The translations under genes were made by a program, and so were the position numbers. The notes beneath the pieces are model-generated. The model did not search any database and had not been told where the DNA came from. It worked only from the letters and a program-made list of their open reading frames with translations. Positions 8,056-15,664 of a stretch of 45,154 nt of DNA are shown in pieces; positions within the stretch are counted from its first letter, which is position 1; every line of letters begins with the position of its first letter. Source of the DNA: an uncultured Lachnospiraceae bacterium (GTDB lineage: Bacteria > Bacillota > Clostridia > Lachnospirales > Lachnospiraceae); contig CANRGB010000008.1 in NCBI GenBank assembly GCA_947630005.1, positions 1 to 45,154 of the forward strand, in the 5' to 3' direction.

Positions 8056-8685
8056 ATGGATGCAAAGAAGCCAAAGCGTATCGGGATCATGGGAGGAACA
8101 TTTGACCCGATTCACAACGGACATCTGATACTGGCGGAATGCGCATACGAACAGTTCCATCTGGATAAGATCCTGTTTCTTCCAAACGGCAGGCCTCCGC
8201 ACAAGGAAATGCAGAATATAGGAGCCTCCGGCAGGGACAGGCAGGAGATGGTCCGGCTCGCGATCATGAACAATCCGCACTTTGAGCTGGACAGCGAAGA
8301 ACTGCAAAAGTCCGGCAGCTGCTATACAAAGGATACGCTGCGCGGACTGTGCGAGGCAAACCGCGATACGGAATATTATTTTATCATCGGGGGAGATTCC
8401 CTGATGGCCTTTGACCAGTGGAAAGGCCCTGACGAGATCTGCCGGTACTGCGTGCTGCTTGCGGCGGTGCGGGATCAGATGGATCAGAAACAGATGCGGG
8501 ACCGCATGGATTTTCTGCGCAGGACTTACGATGCGAGAATCGAAAGACTTCACACGCCGGATCTTGATATTTCTTCAACCCGTCTGCGGCAGATGCAGAA
8601 TGCGGGGGAGTCTATCCGTTACTATCTCCCGGATGCCGTCTATGATTATATCCGGAGAACAGGATTATACCAGAATAAACAGTAA
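8056..8685 (+). CDS. nadD: Nicotinate-nucleotide adenylyltransferase
   Basis: This 209-residue enzyme transfers AMP from ATP to nicotinate mononucleotide, making deamido-NAD in NAD synthesis. The nucleotidyltransferase signature GGTFDPIHNGHL is at residues 13-24 and the second motif SSTRLRQ lies near residue 182. Both ATP-binding motifs are intact. YqeK follows after three bases; this pairing with an HD-domain hydrolase is standard in Firmicutes. Confidence 0.96.
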   Translation: MDAKKPKRIGIMGGTFDPIHNGHLILAECAYEQFHLDKILFLPNGRPPHKEMQNIGASGRDRQEMVRLAIMNNPHFELDSEELQKSGSCYTKDTLRGLCEANRDTEYYFIIGGDSLMAFDQWKGPDEICRYCVLLAAVRDQMDQKQMRDRMDFLRRTYDARIERLHTPDLDISSTRLRQMQNAGESIRYYLPDAVYDYIRRTGLYQNKQ

Positions 8686-8688
8686 AGG

Positions 8689-9288
8689 ATGAATTTGGAT
8701 ATGAGCAGCTATAATCTTTTAAAAATGCAGAAAAAACTTCGAAAGTACATTGATGAGGAACGCTACTGGCATACGATCGGCGTCATGTACACGGCGGCTT
8801 CGCTCGCAATGTGCCATGGAGCCGATATGGAGAAAGCGATGGTGGCAGGACTGCTGCACGACTGTGCGAAATGCATTCCGAATCACAAAAAACTCAAGCT
8901 CTGCGAGCAGTATCATATCCACGTTTCCGAAGCGGAAAAAAACGCTCCCTATCTTCTCCATGCGCCGCTTGGTGCGAGCATCGCAAAAGACAAATATGAT
9001 GTGACCGACCAGGAGATCCTGAGCGCGATTACCTGGCATACGACAGGCAGACCCGGCATGACGCTTCTGGATAAGATCATCTACATCGCGGATTTTATGG
9101 AACCGATGCGCTCCAAGGCTTCCAACCTTCCCGAAGTGCGCCGTCTGGCTTTTGAAGATCTCGATCTGGCGGTCTATGTGACGCTGCGGGATACGCTGTA
9201 TTATCTGAAAGACAGCTCCAGTCTTGATAAACGCACCGTTGAGGCGTATAATTATTATAAAAGAATCATCAGGGAAAAGGAGGACTAA
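8689..9288 (+). CDS. yqeK: HD-domain hydrolase YqeK, symmetric Ap4A hydrolase type
   Basis: This protein of up to 199 residues has the HD signature GLLHDCAK (His57, Asp58), an upstream YWH (His28), and the downstream ITWHTTGRPGM typical of YqeK. Family members split diadenosine tetraphosphate into two ADP. The start is uncertain: ATG 8689 sits directly against AAAGG with no spacer, so TTG 8695 or ATG 8701 may be used, shortening the protein by two or four residues. It lies between nadD and rsfS. Confidence 0.93.
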   Translation: MNLDMSSYNLLKMQKKLRKYIDEERYWHTIGVMYTAASLAMCHGADMEKAMVAGLLHDCAKCIPNHKKLKLCEQYHIHVSEAEKNAPYLLHAPLGASIAKDKYDVTDQEILSAITWHTTGRPGMTLLDKIIYIADFMEPMRSKASNLPEVRRLAFEDLDLAVYVTLRDTLYYLKDSSSLDKRTVEAYNYYKRIIREKED

Positions 9289-9291
9289 TAC

Positions 9292-9660
9292 ATGGCAGGA
9301 AAAAATTCCAGAGAAATGGCAAAGCTTGCCTATGAGGCGCTTGCCGACAAAAAGGCACAGGATATCAAGATCATCAATATCGAAGAGGTTTCTGTCCTCG
9401 CGGATTATTTCATCATAGCGTCAGGCGCCAACCGCAATCAGATTCAGGCAATGGCTGACAATGTGGAGGAGATGCTTCATAAAGCCGGTTATCCTGTACG
9501 CCAGACCGAGGGCTACAGCACGGCGAACTGGATTCTCATGGATTTCGGCGATCTGATCGTCCATGTATTTGACTCTGAAAACCGTCTGTTTTACGATCTC
9601 GAGCGCATCTGGAGAGACGGCAGGAGCATTACGATAGAAGAACTGGATCAGAATCAGTAA
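9292..9660 (+). CDS. rsfS: Ribosomal silencing factor RsfS
   Basis: This 122-residue member of the Iojap/RsfS family carries IKIINIEEVSVLADYFIIAS and GYSTANWILMDFGDLIVHVF. RsfS binds ribosomal protein L14 on the 50S subunit and blocks subunit joining when nutrients are scarce. It begins three bases after yqeK, with the AAGGAGG ribosome site overlapping the end of that gene, so the genes are tightly coupled. Confidence 0.96.
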   Translation: MAGKNSREMAKLAYEALADKKAQDIKIINIEEVSVLADYFIIASGANRNQIQAMADNVEEMLHKAGYPVRQTEGYSTANWILMDFGDLIVHVFDSENRLFYDLERIWRDGRSITIEELDQNQ

Positions 9661-9676
9661 GAGACAGGAGAAGATC

Positions 9677-10483
9677 ATGGCAGTAGATAAAAGATTTTTC
9701 GTCAGAAGTATTCAGAAAAAGAAATCGCTGATTGTCGCGTACTGTGTTTTTACAAATATGCCGCTGGTCGTCTGCGATCCGGAATCTTTCAATGATCAGG
9801 TATTTTTATTTGACACGGAAGAGCAGCTTCAGGAATTTGCCAAACCTTATATAGAAAAAAAGATCTTTCTCAAGGGAGTCAAATATGAAAACAAACGATT
9901 CCTTTCGTTTTTTTCCATGCTGTTTAATATCGGCGTAAACGAGCTGGTGTTCACAAACGCCGGCGGCCGGCAGCTTGTAGAGCTGACCGAACTGGTCAGA
10001 CGGCCTGATTTCTCCAAGCTTCCGAAGGAGAAGCAGCCGGTCCTGAACCCGGAGCTGCAGCTTACCGGTCTTTATTTTATGCAGGAGGCGTCAAGGCCGA
10101 TTCCGAACGATCAGAAGTCTCAGCTCGAGGATCTGGAAGAAGAGCTCTCCGCGAATCTTCTGAAAGCGCGTTATATCCTCCCGATCGAGTTTCTGGAGGG
10201 GACGGAGAGCGACGCTGAGAAACTGAAGAACAAAAAATACCGGCTTCCGATTCTTCGAAACAAAAACGAAGACATTCTTCAGCCGCTGTTCACAGACCCG
10301 ATGGAGCTCGCGAAATTTAACAAAGAGAACAAATTCAAAGCGCTGGCAGTGCCGTTCGGAAGTCTTTCAAAGCTTCTGGTCCAGGATTCAAAAGGATTTC
10401 TGCTGAATCCCGTCGGCTTCCATATTGTCATGCCCAGGCAGCTGCTTGACGGACTGCAGAGCCGCTTTGAGACGGAAGAATAA
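9677..10483 (+). CDS. SseB-family protein
   Basis: This 268-residue protein appears soluble. The C-terminal part (about residues 165-262) fits the SseB domain, with YILPIEFLEG, YRLPILRN, ALAVPFGSLSKLL and GFLLNPVGFHIVMP. The N-terminal half also has an SseB-like layout (VAYCVFTNMPLVVCDP), so it may be a divergent duplicate. SseB-domain proteins have no settled biochemical role in Firmicutes. It follows rsfS by 16 bases with an AGGAG site and is followed by a strong terminator, making it the last gene of the obgE-rsfS run. Confidence 0.75.
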   Translation: MAVDKRFFVRSIQKKKSLIVAYCVFTNMPLVVCDPESFNDQVFLFDTEEQLQEFAKPYIEKKIFLKGVKYENKRFLSFFSMLFNIGVNELVFTNAGGRQLVELTELVRRPDFSKLPKEKQPVLNPELQLTGLYFMQEASRPIPNDQKSQLEDLEEELSANLLKARYILPIEFLEGTESDAEKLKNKKYRLPILRNKNEDILQPLFTDPMELAKFNKENKFKALAVPFGSLSKLLVQDSKGFLLNPVGFHIVMPRQLLDGLQSRFETEE

Positions 10484-10515
10484 AACAGAAGAAAAATAGA
10501 AGAGTAAAAATGGAC

Positions 10516-10548
10516 GAGCAGGAGGAAAACCGCCTCCTGCTCAATTTC
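10516..10548. terminator. Convergent terminator between the SseB gene and lexA
   Basis: GAGCAGGAGG (10516-10525) pairs perfectly with CCTCCTGCTC (10533-10542) around the loop AAAACCG. A short T-containing tail, AATTTCG, follows. It lies between two converging genes and could serve both. The inner 21 bases are identical to the hairpin at 6322-6342. Confidence 0.75.
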
Positions 10549-10558
10549 GTATCCGCTG

Positions 10559-11173
10559 TCAAAAGAAACGAAAAACGCCGAACACCTTTCCGAGAATCTT
10601 CAGATCCTTCACAAGAATGGGTTCCATCGCGTCGTTCTCAGGCTGGAGCCGGAAATATTCTTCCTCGCGGTAGAACCGCTTGACCGTCGCGCCGTCTCCG
10701 ATCAGGGCGACAATGATATCGCCGTTCTCCGCCGTCTGCTGCTGCCGGACCAGAACGCGGTCTCCGTTCAGTATCCCGGCGTTGATCATGCTGTCCCCTT
10801 TGACTGTCAGTATAAATGCCTGTTCATTCGGCAGATATTCGGAAGGGATCGGAAAGTAGCTCTCGATATTCTGCTCCGCGAGCAGAGGTTCGCCGGCCGC
10901 CACAGTGCCGACTACCGGAACGTTTACCATCTCGCGCCGGAACAGCTGAAAAGACTCGTCGAGGATTTCGATCGTGCGGGACTTTGTCGGATCGCGGCGG
11001 ATATAGCCGTTTTTCTCGAGAGATTCGAGATGGGAGTGGACCGAAGAAGTCGATTTGAGTTTTACTGCCTGGCCGATTTCACGCACAGTCGGCGGGAAAC
11101 CGCGTTCCAGAAGTACGTTCTTGATATATTCGAGGATCTCTTCCTGCTTTTTTGTAATGCGGTTTTCTGACAT
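10559..11173 (-). CDS. lexA: LexA repressor
   Basis: This 204-residue protein has an N-terminal winged helix (about 1-70). The autocleavage site is Ala93-Gly94 in GTVAAGEP, and the serine-lysine dyad is Ser128 in KGDSM and Lys165 in GATVKRF, so the protein should self-cleave. LexA represses SOS genes until RecA filaments stimulate cleavage. A palindrome resembling a LexA box overlaps its probable promoter, consistent with autoregulation. It converges with the SseB gene and diverges from the DUF1002 gene. Confidence 0.97.
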   Translation of the reverse strand: MSENRITKKQEEILEYIKNVLLERGFPPTVREIGQAVKLKSTSSVHSHLESLEKNGYIRRDPTKSRTIEILDESFQLFRREMVNVPVVGTVAAGEPLLAEQNIESYFPIPSEYLPNEQAFILTVKGDSMINAGILNGDRVLVRQQQTAENGDIIVALIGDGATVKRFYREEEYFRLQPENDAMEPILVKDLKILGKVFGVFRFF

Positions 11174-11208
11174 GAAATCTCCTCCCGTCTGCAGAATATT
11201 TTACAAAG

Positions 11209-11237
11209 ATTATAGCACATCGGCGTCAGAAAAGTAA
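11209..11237 (-). promoter_or_regulatory. Probable lexA promoter
   Basis: On the minus strand TATAAT (11214-11209) is preceded at 17 bases by TTACTT (11237-11232). The -35 element overlaps the LexA-like palindrome at 11236-11247, so LexA binding would compete with RNA polymerase. Confidence 0.6.
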
Positions 11238-11247
11238 ACATATGTTT
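11236..11247. promoter_or_regulatory. Putative LexA operator, AAAC-ATAT-GTTT
   Basis: AAACATATGTTT is a perfect 12-base palindrome matching the GAAC-N4-GTTC layout of Gram-positive LexA boxes, with A for G and T for C at the outer positions. It overlaps the lexA promoter. It lies about 40 bases upstream of the -35 of the divergent DUF1002 gene, so control of that gene is less likely. Confidence 0.65.
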
Positions 11248-11287
11248 TCCTTTGAAATCCTTTAATAATTCCGACGGTTTTGTTTTC

Positions 11288-11316
11288 TTGTATTCTCGAA
11301 AATACGGTGTTATAAT
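11288..11316 (+). promoter_or_regulatory. Promoter of the DUF1002 gene
   Basis: TTGTAT (11288-11293) and TATAAT (11311-11316) are 17 bases apart. The start codon at 11383 lies about 60 bases beyond the expected transcription start. Confidence 0.7.
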
Positions 11317-11382
11317 GAACACATGCTGGTCCGGCATGCGGCCGGTCAGCCCAATCATATCTACGGAAAGAGAGGTCAGACT

Positions 11383-13575
11383 ATGAAACGTAAACGTAAA
11401 TTATTGGCTGCTTTGATGAGCGCGGTCTGCCTTGCCGCGGCGGCCGTTCCGTCGTCCGTTGTCTTTGCGGACGGGGAGAAAGTCGTCACGCTCGGCGCCA
11501 ATCTGGACGATGCCCAGAAACAGGCGATTCTGCGTTATTTCGGCATTGAGGGACAGAATCTGCGGACACTTACGATCACAAATCAGGACGAAAGAGATCA
11601 TCTCGGATCCTACGTTCCGTTAGAGCAGATCGGAACCAGGACCTACAGCTGCGCGCTGGTCAAGCCGACGACATCCGGCGGTATTCAGGTAAAGACGGCG
11701 AACCTTACCTGGGTGACGAGCAATATGATCGCTTCCACGCTGTCCACGTCCGGCGTGGTGAACTGTGAAGTGCTTGCGGCGTCCCCGTTTGAGGTATCCG
11801 GAACGGGAGCGCTCACCGGTATTCTGATGGCTTACGAATCCGCGGTCGGAACGCCGCTGGATGAGTCGAAAAAAGAAGTGGCGACGCAGGAGCTTGTCAC
11901 CACGGCGACCGTGGCGAACAATATCGGACAACAGCAGGCCGCCAATATCGTAAATGAGACCAAAATCCAGGTGATTCAGGGGAGAGTCATCGATGAGCAG
12001 CAGATCACAGACATTGTCGAGGAAGTCGCTCAGGAGCAGGATATCGCGCTCTCAGAGGACGACCGCCAGCTTATCACGGATCTGCTTGAGAATATCGCGG
12101 AGCAGGAGTATAACTACGAAGAGATGAAAGACACGCTTGAGCGTGTGGAGAACAATCTGGAATCCCTCACGATGCAGAACGAAACCGCTGCGCAGCAGAT
12201 CGAGGGGAGCGGAACGATCGACACAACGCCGGAGGATCCTGTCAATCCGGAGACGGAGCCTGAGACGCTGGCGCAGGACAGCATTCTCATGGGAACCGAC
12301 GACAGCGCGCTTGGAGACTTTGTCGTCTTTGACGCGACAAATGAGGAAGCGATGCCGGAGGAGACGCAGGCAGCCGAGACACAGCCTTCCGGTCAGGAGG
12401 ATGGCGGTATTGTGATCCCTCCGCCGACGGATGTATACCAGAGTCCGGATTCCGATACAGGAAACTCTGATATGGAAAATTCCGGTATGGAGGAAAATGA
12501 CGCGGATGAGGACGGCGGAAACTGGTTCTCCGATCTGTTCTCGGGCGGATCGGATTCCGACGATTCAGAGTATCAGATTCCGGATGGGACCACGGATGTT
12601 TACCCGCCGGCGGACCAGAATGACGGCGGCGCGCTTCCTGAGCAGAACGGCCAGGATTCCGGAGAACAGTCCAATGATTCCAGCGAGGATGACGGAGGCT
12701 GGTTCTCAGACTGGTTCACGTCTGATAAAGAAGACGACGGAGCGGATGTTCCGGCGGAAAACATGCCGGCGGAAGACGGCTGGACGGACATGCCGGAAGA
12801 AAATATAGGAGATACGGGAGATGCCGGGATGGATATGCCGGCGGAAAATACGGGGGATGCAGGAGATGCCGGAACGGACATGCCGGGAGAGACGGTCATC
12901 CCGCTGACGGATCTGCGTTTTGTTGAAGTTACCTCAAACGCGACAAATTACGAACCGCTTCCCGCAGGACTTGGCGAACTCACCATTTGTTTCACAGGAG
13001 ACTATGTGCCCGGAACAGGCACTCTGACAGTGAGCCGCTCATACGACGGTTCCGTATTTGATACGGTTTCCGCAAGTGATTCCAGCCGCGTCAGGGTCGA
13101 GCCGATCAGCGATTCCGGCCTGCTTGGACAGTACGGATGGGAGACGGGCTGGCAGATGGTCATCGCTCTGAATAACCCGCTTGAGGCAAACGAGTCCTTC
13201 TATGTGACCTTCACAGAGGATATGCTGACATCCGCCGACGGAACGGCTCATTCGGAAGCACTGGAAGATACGGAGAACTGGTGCATCAGCACGCTGGCGG
13301 ACGGCCTTGTCGTTGACAGAACCTCGCCGTTTTTGACAGCGGGAACGACAGTAACAGGATACATTCTGATGGATACGGATTTCGGCGCGGTGAGCGCGTC
13401 CGTTTCCGACGTTGACCCGGCCGTCGCGTCGTTCGATGTGACAGAATTTTCTTCGGAAGCGCCCGGATTTAATCTGACGCTTAACGGGGCCGGCACAACG
13501 ACATTCCCGATCACGTATTTCGACGCGGAAGGAAATTCCATCGACACGGTTAATTATACGCTGACAGTCCGGTAA
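11383..13575 (+). CDS. Secreted DUF1002 protein with acidic linker and C-terminal beta domain
   Basis: This protein of about 730 residues starts at MKRKRKLLAALMSAV, where AGAGG precedes the ATG; an upstream in-frame extension lacks a ribosome site. It has a signal peptide with likely cleavage after VVFA. A DUF1002 domain follows (about residues 32-240, beginning VVTLGANLDDAQKQAILRYF). The middle (about 270-560) is acidic and low-complexity, with two WFSD blocks (NWFSDLFSGG and GWFSDWFTSD), two TDVY blocks, and near-repeats around DMPAEN and GDAGDAG. The C-terminus (about 560-730) is rich in Thr, Ser and Val and looks like beta-sandwich domains. No sortase motif, membrane anchor or known enzyme motif is visible. 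DUF1002 has no established function; the layout suggests an extracellular or envelope-associated protein. Confidence 0.85.
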   Translation: MKRKRKLLAALMSAVCLAAAAVPSSVVFADGEKVVTLGANLDDAQKQAILRYFGIEGQNLRTLTITNQDERDHLGSYVPLEQIGTRTYSCALVKPTTSGGIQVKTANLTWVTSNMIASTLSTSGVVNCEVLAASPFEVSGTGALTGILMAYESAVGTPLDESKKEVATQELVTTATVANNIGQQQAANIVNETKIQVIQGRVIDEQQITDIVEEVAQEQDIALSEDDRQLITDLLENIAEQEYNYEEMKDTLERVENNLESLTMQNETAAQQIEGSGTIDTTPEDPVNPETEPETLAQDSILMGTDDSALGDFVVFDATNEEAMPEETQAAETQPSGQEDGGIVIPPPTDVYQSPDSDTGNSDMENSGMEENDADEDGGNWFSDLFSGGSDSDDSEYQIPDGTTDVYPPADQNDGGALPEQNGQDSGEQSNDSSEDDGGWFSDWFTSDKEDDGADVPAENMPAEDGWTDMPEENIGDTGDAGMDMPAENTGDAGDAGTDMPGETVIPLTDLRFVEVTSNATNYEPLPAGLGELTICFTGDYVPGTGTLTVSRSYDGSVFDTVSASDSSRVRVEPISDSGLLGQYGWETGWQMVIALNNPLEANESFYVTFTEDMLTSADGTAHSEALEDTENWCISTLADGLVVDRTSPFLTAGTTVTGYILMDTDFGAVSASVSDVDPAVASFDVTEFSSEAPGFNLTLNGAGTTTFPITYFDAEGNSIDTVNYTLTVR

Positions 13576-13650
13576 GAATCGGGATCATGACAACACAAAC
13601 ACAGGCAGACAGAAATGGGACGTCCTTTACGGGCGTCCCAAACAATCTCT

Positions 13651-13701
13651 TTGACAGATCTGATAGATCTATTTGAAAAACATGTGTTTGTCGTATAGAT
13701 G
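13651..13701 (+). promoter_or_regulatory. Possible regulated promoter upstream of the recombinase
   Basis: The stretch holds TTGACA (13651-13656), a twofold AGATCT motif (13657-13671), TTGAAA (13673-13678) and TATAGATG (13694-13701). TTGAAA and TAGATG are 17 bases apart, with a LexA-like dyad between them. None of the hexamer pairs is strong. Another isolated TATAAT lies at 13804-13809, nearer the gene. The rest of the 267-base gap holds a small GC stem, GGGACG...CGTCCC (13617-13639), after the DUF1002 gene. Confidence 0.35.
13678..13689. promoter_or_regulatory. Second LexA-like dyad, AAAC-ATGT-GTTT
   Basis: It has the same half-sites and four-base spacing as the element at lexA (11236-11247), but a different centre. 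It lies 153 bases upstream of the recombinase start, inside a promoter-like stretch. This suggests, but does not show, that the recombinase or another short transcript is under SOS control. Confidence 0.4.
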
Positions 13702-13842
13702 TAGAGCAGTACTCTGCCCTGAGTTTATTGTCCGTTGTGTCTGTCATACATCAGCTTTTTACCCAGCTGCCTTTGTTTTTACTATTGAAGTTTTAAGCGG
13801 TTTTATAATCGGAGTAAAAAATAATTATTTAAGGGAACGAAA

Positions 13843-14952
13843 ATGAATAACAAAACAAACGGCAATACCAATAACAATAATATAACTTACCACGAACAGG
13901 TGACGATTCAGAATACGCTGAAGCTGCGTGAAATTCTGAAGACGCTTCCTCCGTTCGCCAAAGATTATTTCCGGGCAATGGAACCTGTCTCGTCAGCTAA
14001 AACAAGAATTTCCTACGCCTATGATATACGGATCTTTTTTCATTTTCTTCTGTCAGAGAACCCGGCTCTGAAAAACAAACAGATGTCGGATCTGACGGTC
14101 GATCTCCTTGATCAGATCCAGGCGATCGATATTGAGGAATATATGGAGTATCTCAAGGTTTACGACTCTGCTGAGGATGACAGGCTCCAGACAAACGGGG
14201 AACGCGGCCTGAAGCGCAAAATGTCGGCGCTTCGCAGTTTCTATACCTATTATTATAAGCGTGAAATGATCCATACCAATCCGACGCTGCTTGTGGACAT
14301 GCCGAAGCTTCACGATAAGGAAATCATTCGTCTGGACGCCGACGAGACGGCCGAGCTTCTCGATTATATTGAAAACTGCGGCAATGAACTTTGCGGACAG
14401 AAGAAAGTTTATTATGAAAAGACAAAGTACCGCGATCTCGCGATCGTCACACTGCTTCTCGGCACGGGTATCCGCGTCTCTGAATGTGTCGGGCTGGATG
14501 TCGGGGATGTCGACTTTAAAAACGGCGGGATCCGCATTGTCCGCAAAGGCGGTTCTGAAATGATGATCTATTTCGGAGAGGAAGTCGAAGCGGCGCTCCT
14601 GAAATACCTGGAATACAGGAAAAATATCACGCCGGTCGCGGGACATGAGAACGCTCTCTTCTACTCCACGCAGCGCAGACGGATCGGGATCCAGGCTGTT
14701 GAGAACATGGTCAAAAAATATGCGCGCGAGGTCACAACCACGAAAAAAATTACTCCGCATAAACTGCGGAGCACTTACGGAACCTCACTTTACCGTGAAA
14801 CGGGGGACATTTATCTGGTAGCCGATGTCCTGGGCCATAAAGACGTCAATACGACGAGGAAACATTACGCGGCGATGGACGACGACCGGCGCAGAAAAGC
14901 TGCCTCTGTGGTGCGGCTCCGTGAAAAATCCACTCCCCAGGGCGGAGAATGA
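13843..14952 (+). CDS. Tyrosine recombinase, XerC/XerD-like
   Basis: This 369-residue protein has an N-terminal SAM-like core-binding domain (about 30-150) and a C-terminal catalytic domain. All six active-site residues are visible: Arg211 in GTGIRVSE, Lys235 in VRKGG, His306 and Arg309 in HKLRSTYG, His332 in LGHKD, and nucleophile Tyr342 in KHYA. The enzyme should therefore be active in DNA strand exchange. The first 13 residues are asparagine-rich. AAGGGA six bases before the ATG supports the start. No other phage or transposon gene is nearby, so a chromosomal Xer role fits better than a mobile-element integrase, but I could not recognise a dif site. Confidence 0.88.
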   Translation: MNNKTNGNTNNNNITYHEQVTIQNTLKLREILKTLPPFAKDYFRAMEPVSSAKTRISYAYDIRIFFHFLLSENPALKNKQMSDLTVDLLDQIQAIDIEEYMEYLKVYDSAEDDRLQTNGERGLKRKMSALRSFYTYYYKREMIHTNPTLLVDMPKLHDKEIIRLDADETAELLDYIENCGNELCGQKKVYYEKTKYRDLAIVTLLLGTGIRVSECVGLDVGDVDFKNGGIRIVRKGGSEMMIYFGEEVEAALLKYLEYRKNITPVAGHENALFYSTQRRRIGIQAVENMVKKYAREVTTTKKITPHKLRSTYGTSLYRETGDIYLVADVLGHKDVNTTRKHYAAMDDDRRRKAASVVRLREKSTPQGGE

Positions 14953-15003
14953 CGTATGACGCACATAAAACACAATAAAACACATGAGTTTTGGAGAAAG
15001 GGG

Positions 15004-15441
15004 TTATGATTCGAGGATTACGGTAAACGGCCCGTCATTGCAGAGCCGGACTTTCATCTTTGCGCCAAAAACTCCTTTTTCCACAACCGGTATGATCTTC
15101 CGGCATTCCGAAATGATATACTCATACAGCGCTTCTGCCCTGTCCGGATCTCCGGCCTCCGTAAAGGACGGCCGGTTTCCTTTCCGGCAGTCGGCGTACA
15201 GCGTGAACTGTGAGACCAGAAGAAGTTCTCCATTCACATCTTTCAGGGACAGATTTGTCTTCCCGTTTTCATCCGCAAAGATCCGCAGCCCCGTCATTTT
15301 TTTGACAAGCTTGTCCGCGTCCGCCTCCGTATCGTCCTTCCCCACGCCGATCAGTACCAGAAAACCGGATCCGATCGAACCGACGATCTCCTGCTCCACT
15401 TCCACGGACGCCTCCGTCACTCTTTGAATTACAAATTTCAT
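15004..15441 (-). CDS. dtd: D-aminoacyl-tRNA deacylase
   Basis: This 145-residue enzyme hydrolyses D-amino acids mischarged onto tRNA. The family motifs are present: SQFTLYAD with its catalytic Ser-Gln-x-Thr, GNRPSF, and the C-terminal NDGPFT (usually NDGPVT, conservative). AAAGGA precedes the ATG. It converges with the recombinase gene, with only 51 bases between them and no obvious terminator. It is the last gene of the leftward cluster that starts near 22037, although the repeat-rich gap upstream may separate it from the pseudouridine synthase. Confidence 0.96.
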   Translation of the reverse strand: MKFVIQRVTEASVEVEQEIVGSIGSGFLVLIGVGKDDTEADADKLVKKMTGLRIFADENGKTNLSLKDVNGELLLVSQFTLYADCRKGNRPSFTEAGDPDRAEALYEYIISECRKIIPVVEKGVFGAKMKVRLCNDGPFTVILES

Positions 15442-15510
15442 TGGCGATCATTCCTTTCTCTTTTCAAAAACCTTTTCAAAAAGTTTTTCCGGATTTAAAG
15501 TGGTTTCTGG

Positions 15511-15664
15511 GTTACAGTTCACACATGCGCTGTCCCGCGAGGTGATTTCTGTGCCAAATGCACAGAAATCCCGAGAATTGCGGCGCGAAATGCTGCAAAA
15601 GCAGCATTTCTGTGCATCGCGGAGCGCTGTTACGTTCACGACCTGCAAGGGAGTGAACAGTAAC
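15511..15664. repeat. Hairpin-rich repeat cluster between dtd and the pseudouridine synthase gene
   Basis: Three inverted repeats follow one another. GATTTCTGTGC (15544-15554) pairs with GCACAGAAATC (15560-15570), a perfect 11-base-pair stem. GAAATGCTGC (15587-15596) pairs with GCAGCATTTC (15601-15610). GTTACGTTCAC (15629-15639) pairs with GTGAACAGTAAC (15653-15664), with one bulge. GTTACAGTTCAC also occurs at 15511-15522, and ATTTCTGTGC recurs at 15606-15615. The 14-mer GTTACTGTTCACTC (minus strand, 15664-15651) recurs exactly on the plus strand at 22195-22208. This looks like a dispersed palindromic element rather than a simple terminator. Confidence 0.7.

Noticed and set aside
11323-11382. 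N-terminal extension of the DUF1002 protein
   Set aside because: The extra 20 codons have no ribosome site and would bury the signal peptide that begins at MKRKRK.
13576-13842. dif recombination site next to the tyrosine recombinase
   Set aside because: AAACATGTGTTT and its surroundings do not match the two-arm Xer site that I know from Firmicutes; a LexA-like reading fits better.
13843-14952. Recombinase as a sign of a prophage or integrative element
   Set aside because: No phage, conjugation or cargo genes flank it, and no tRNA or attachment repeats are visible.
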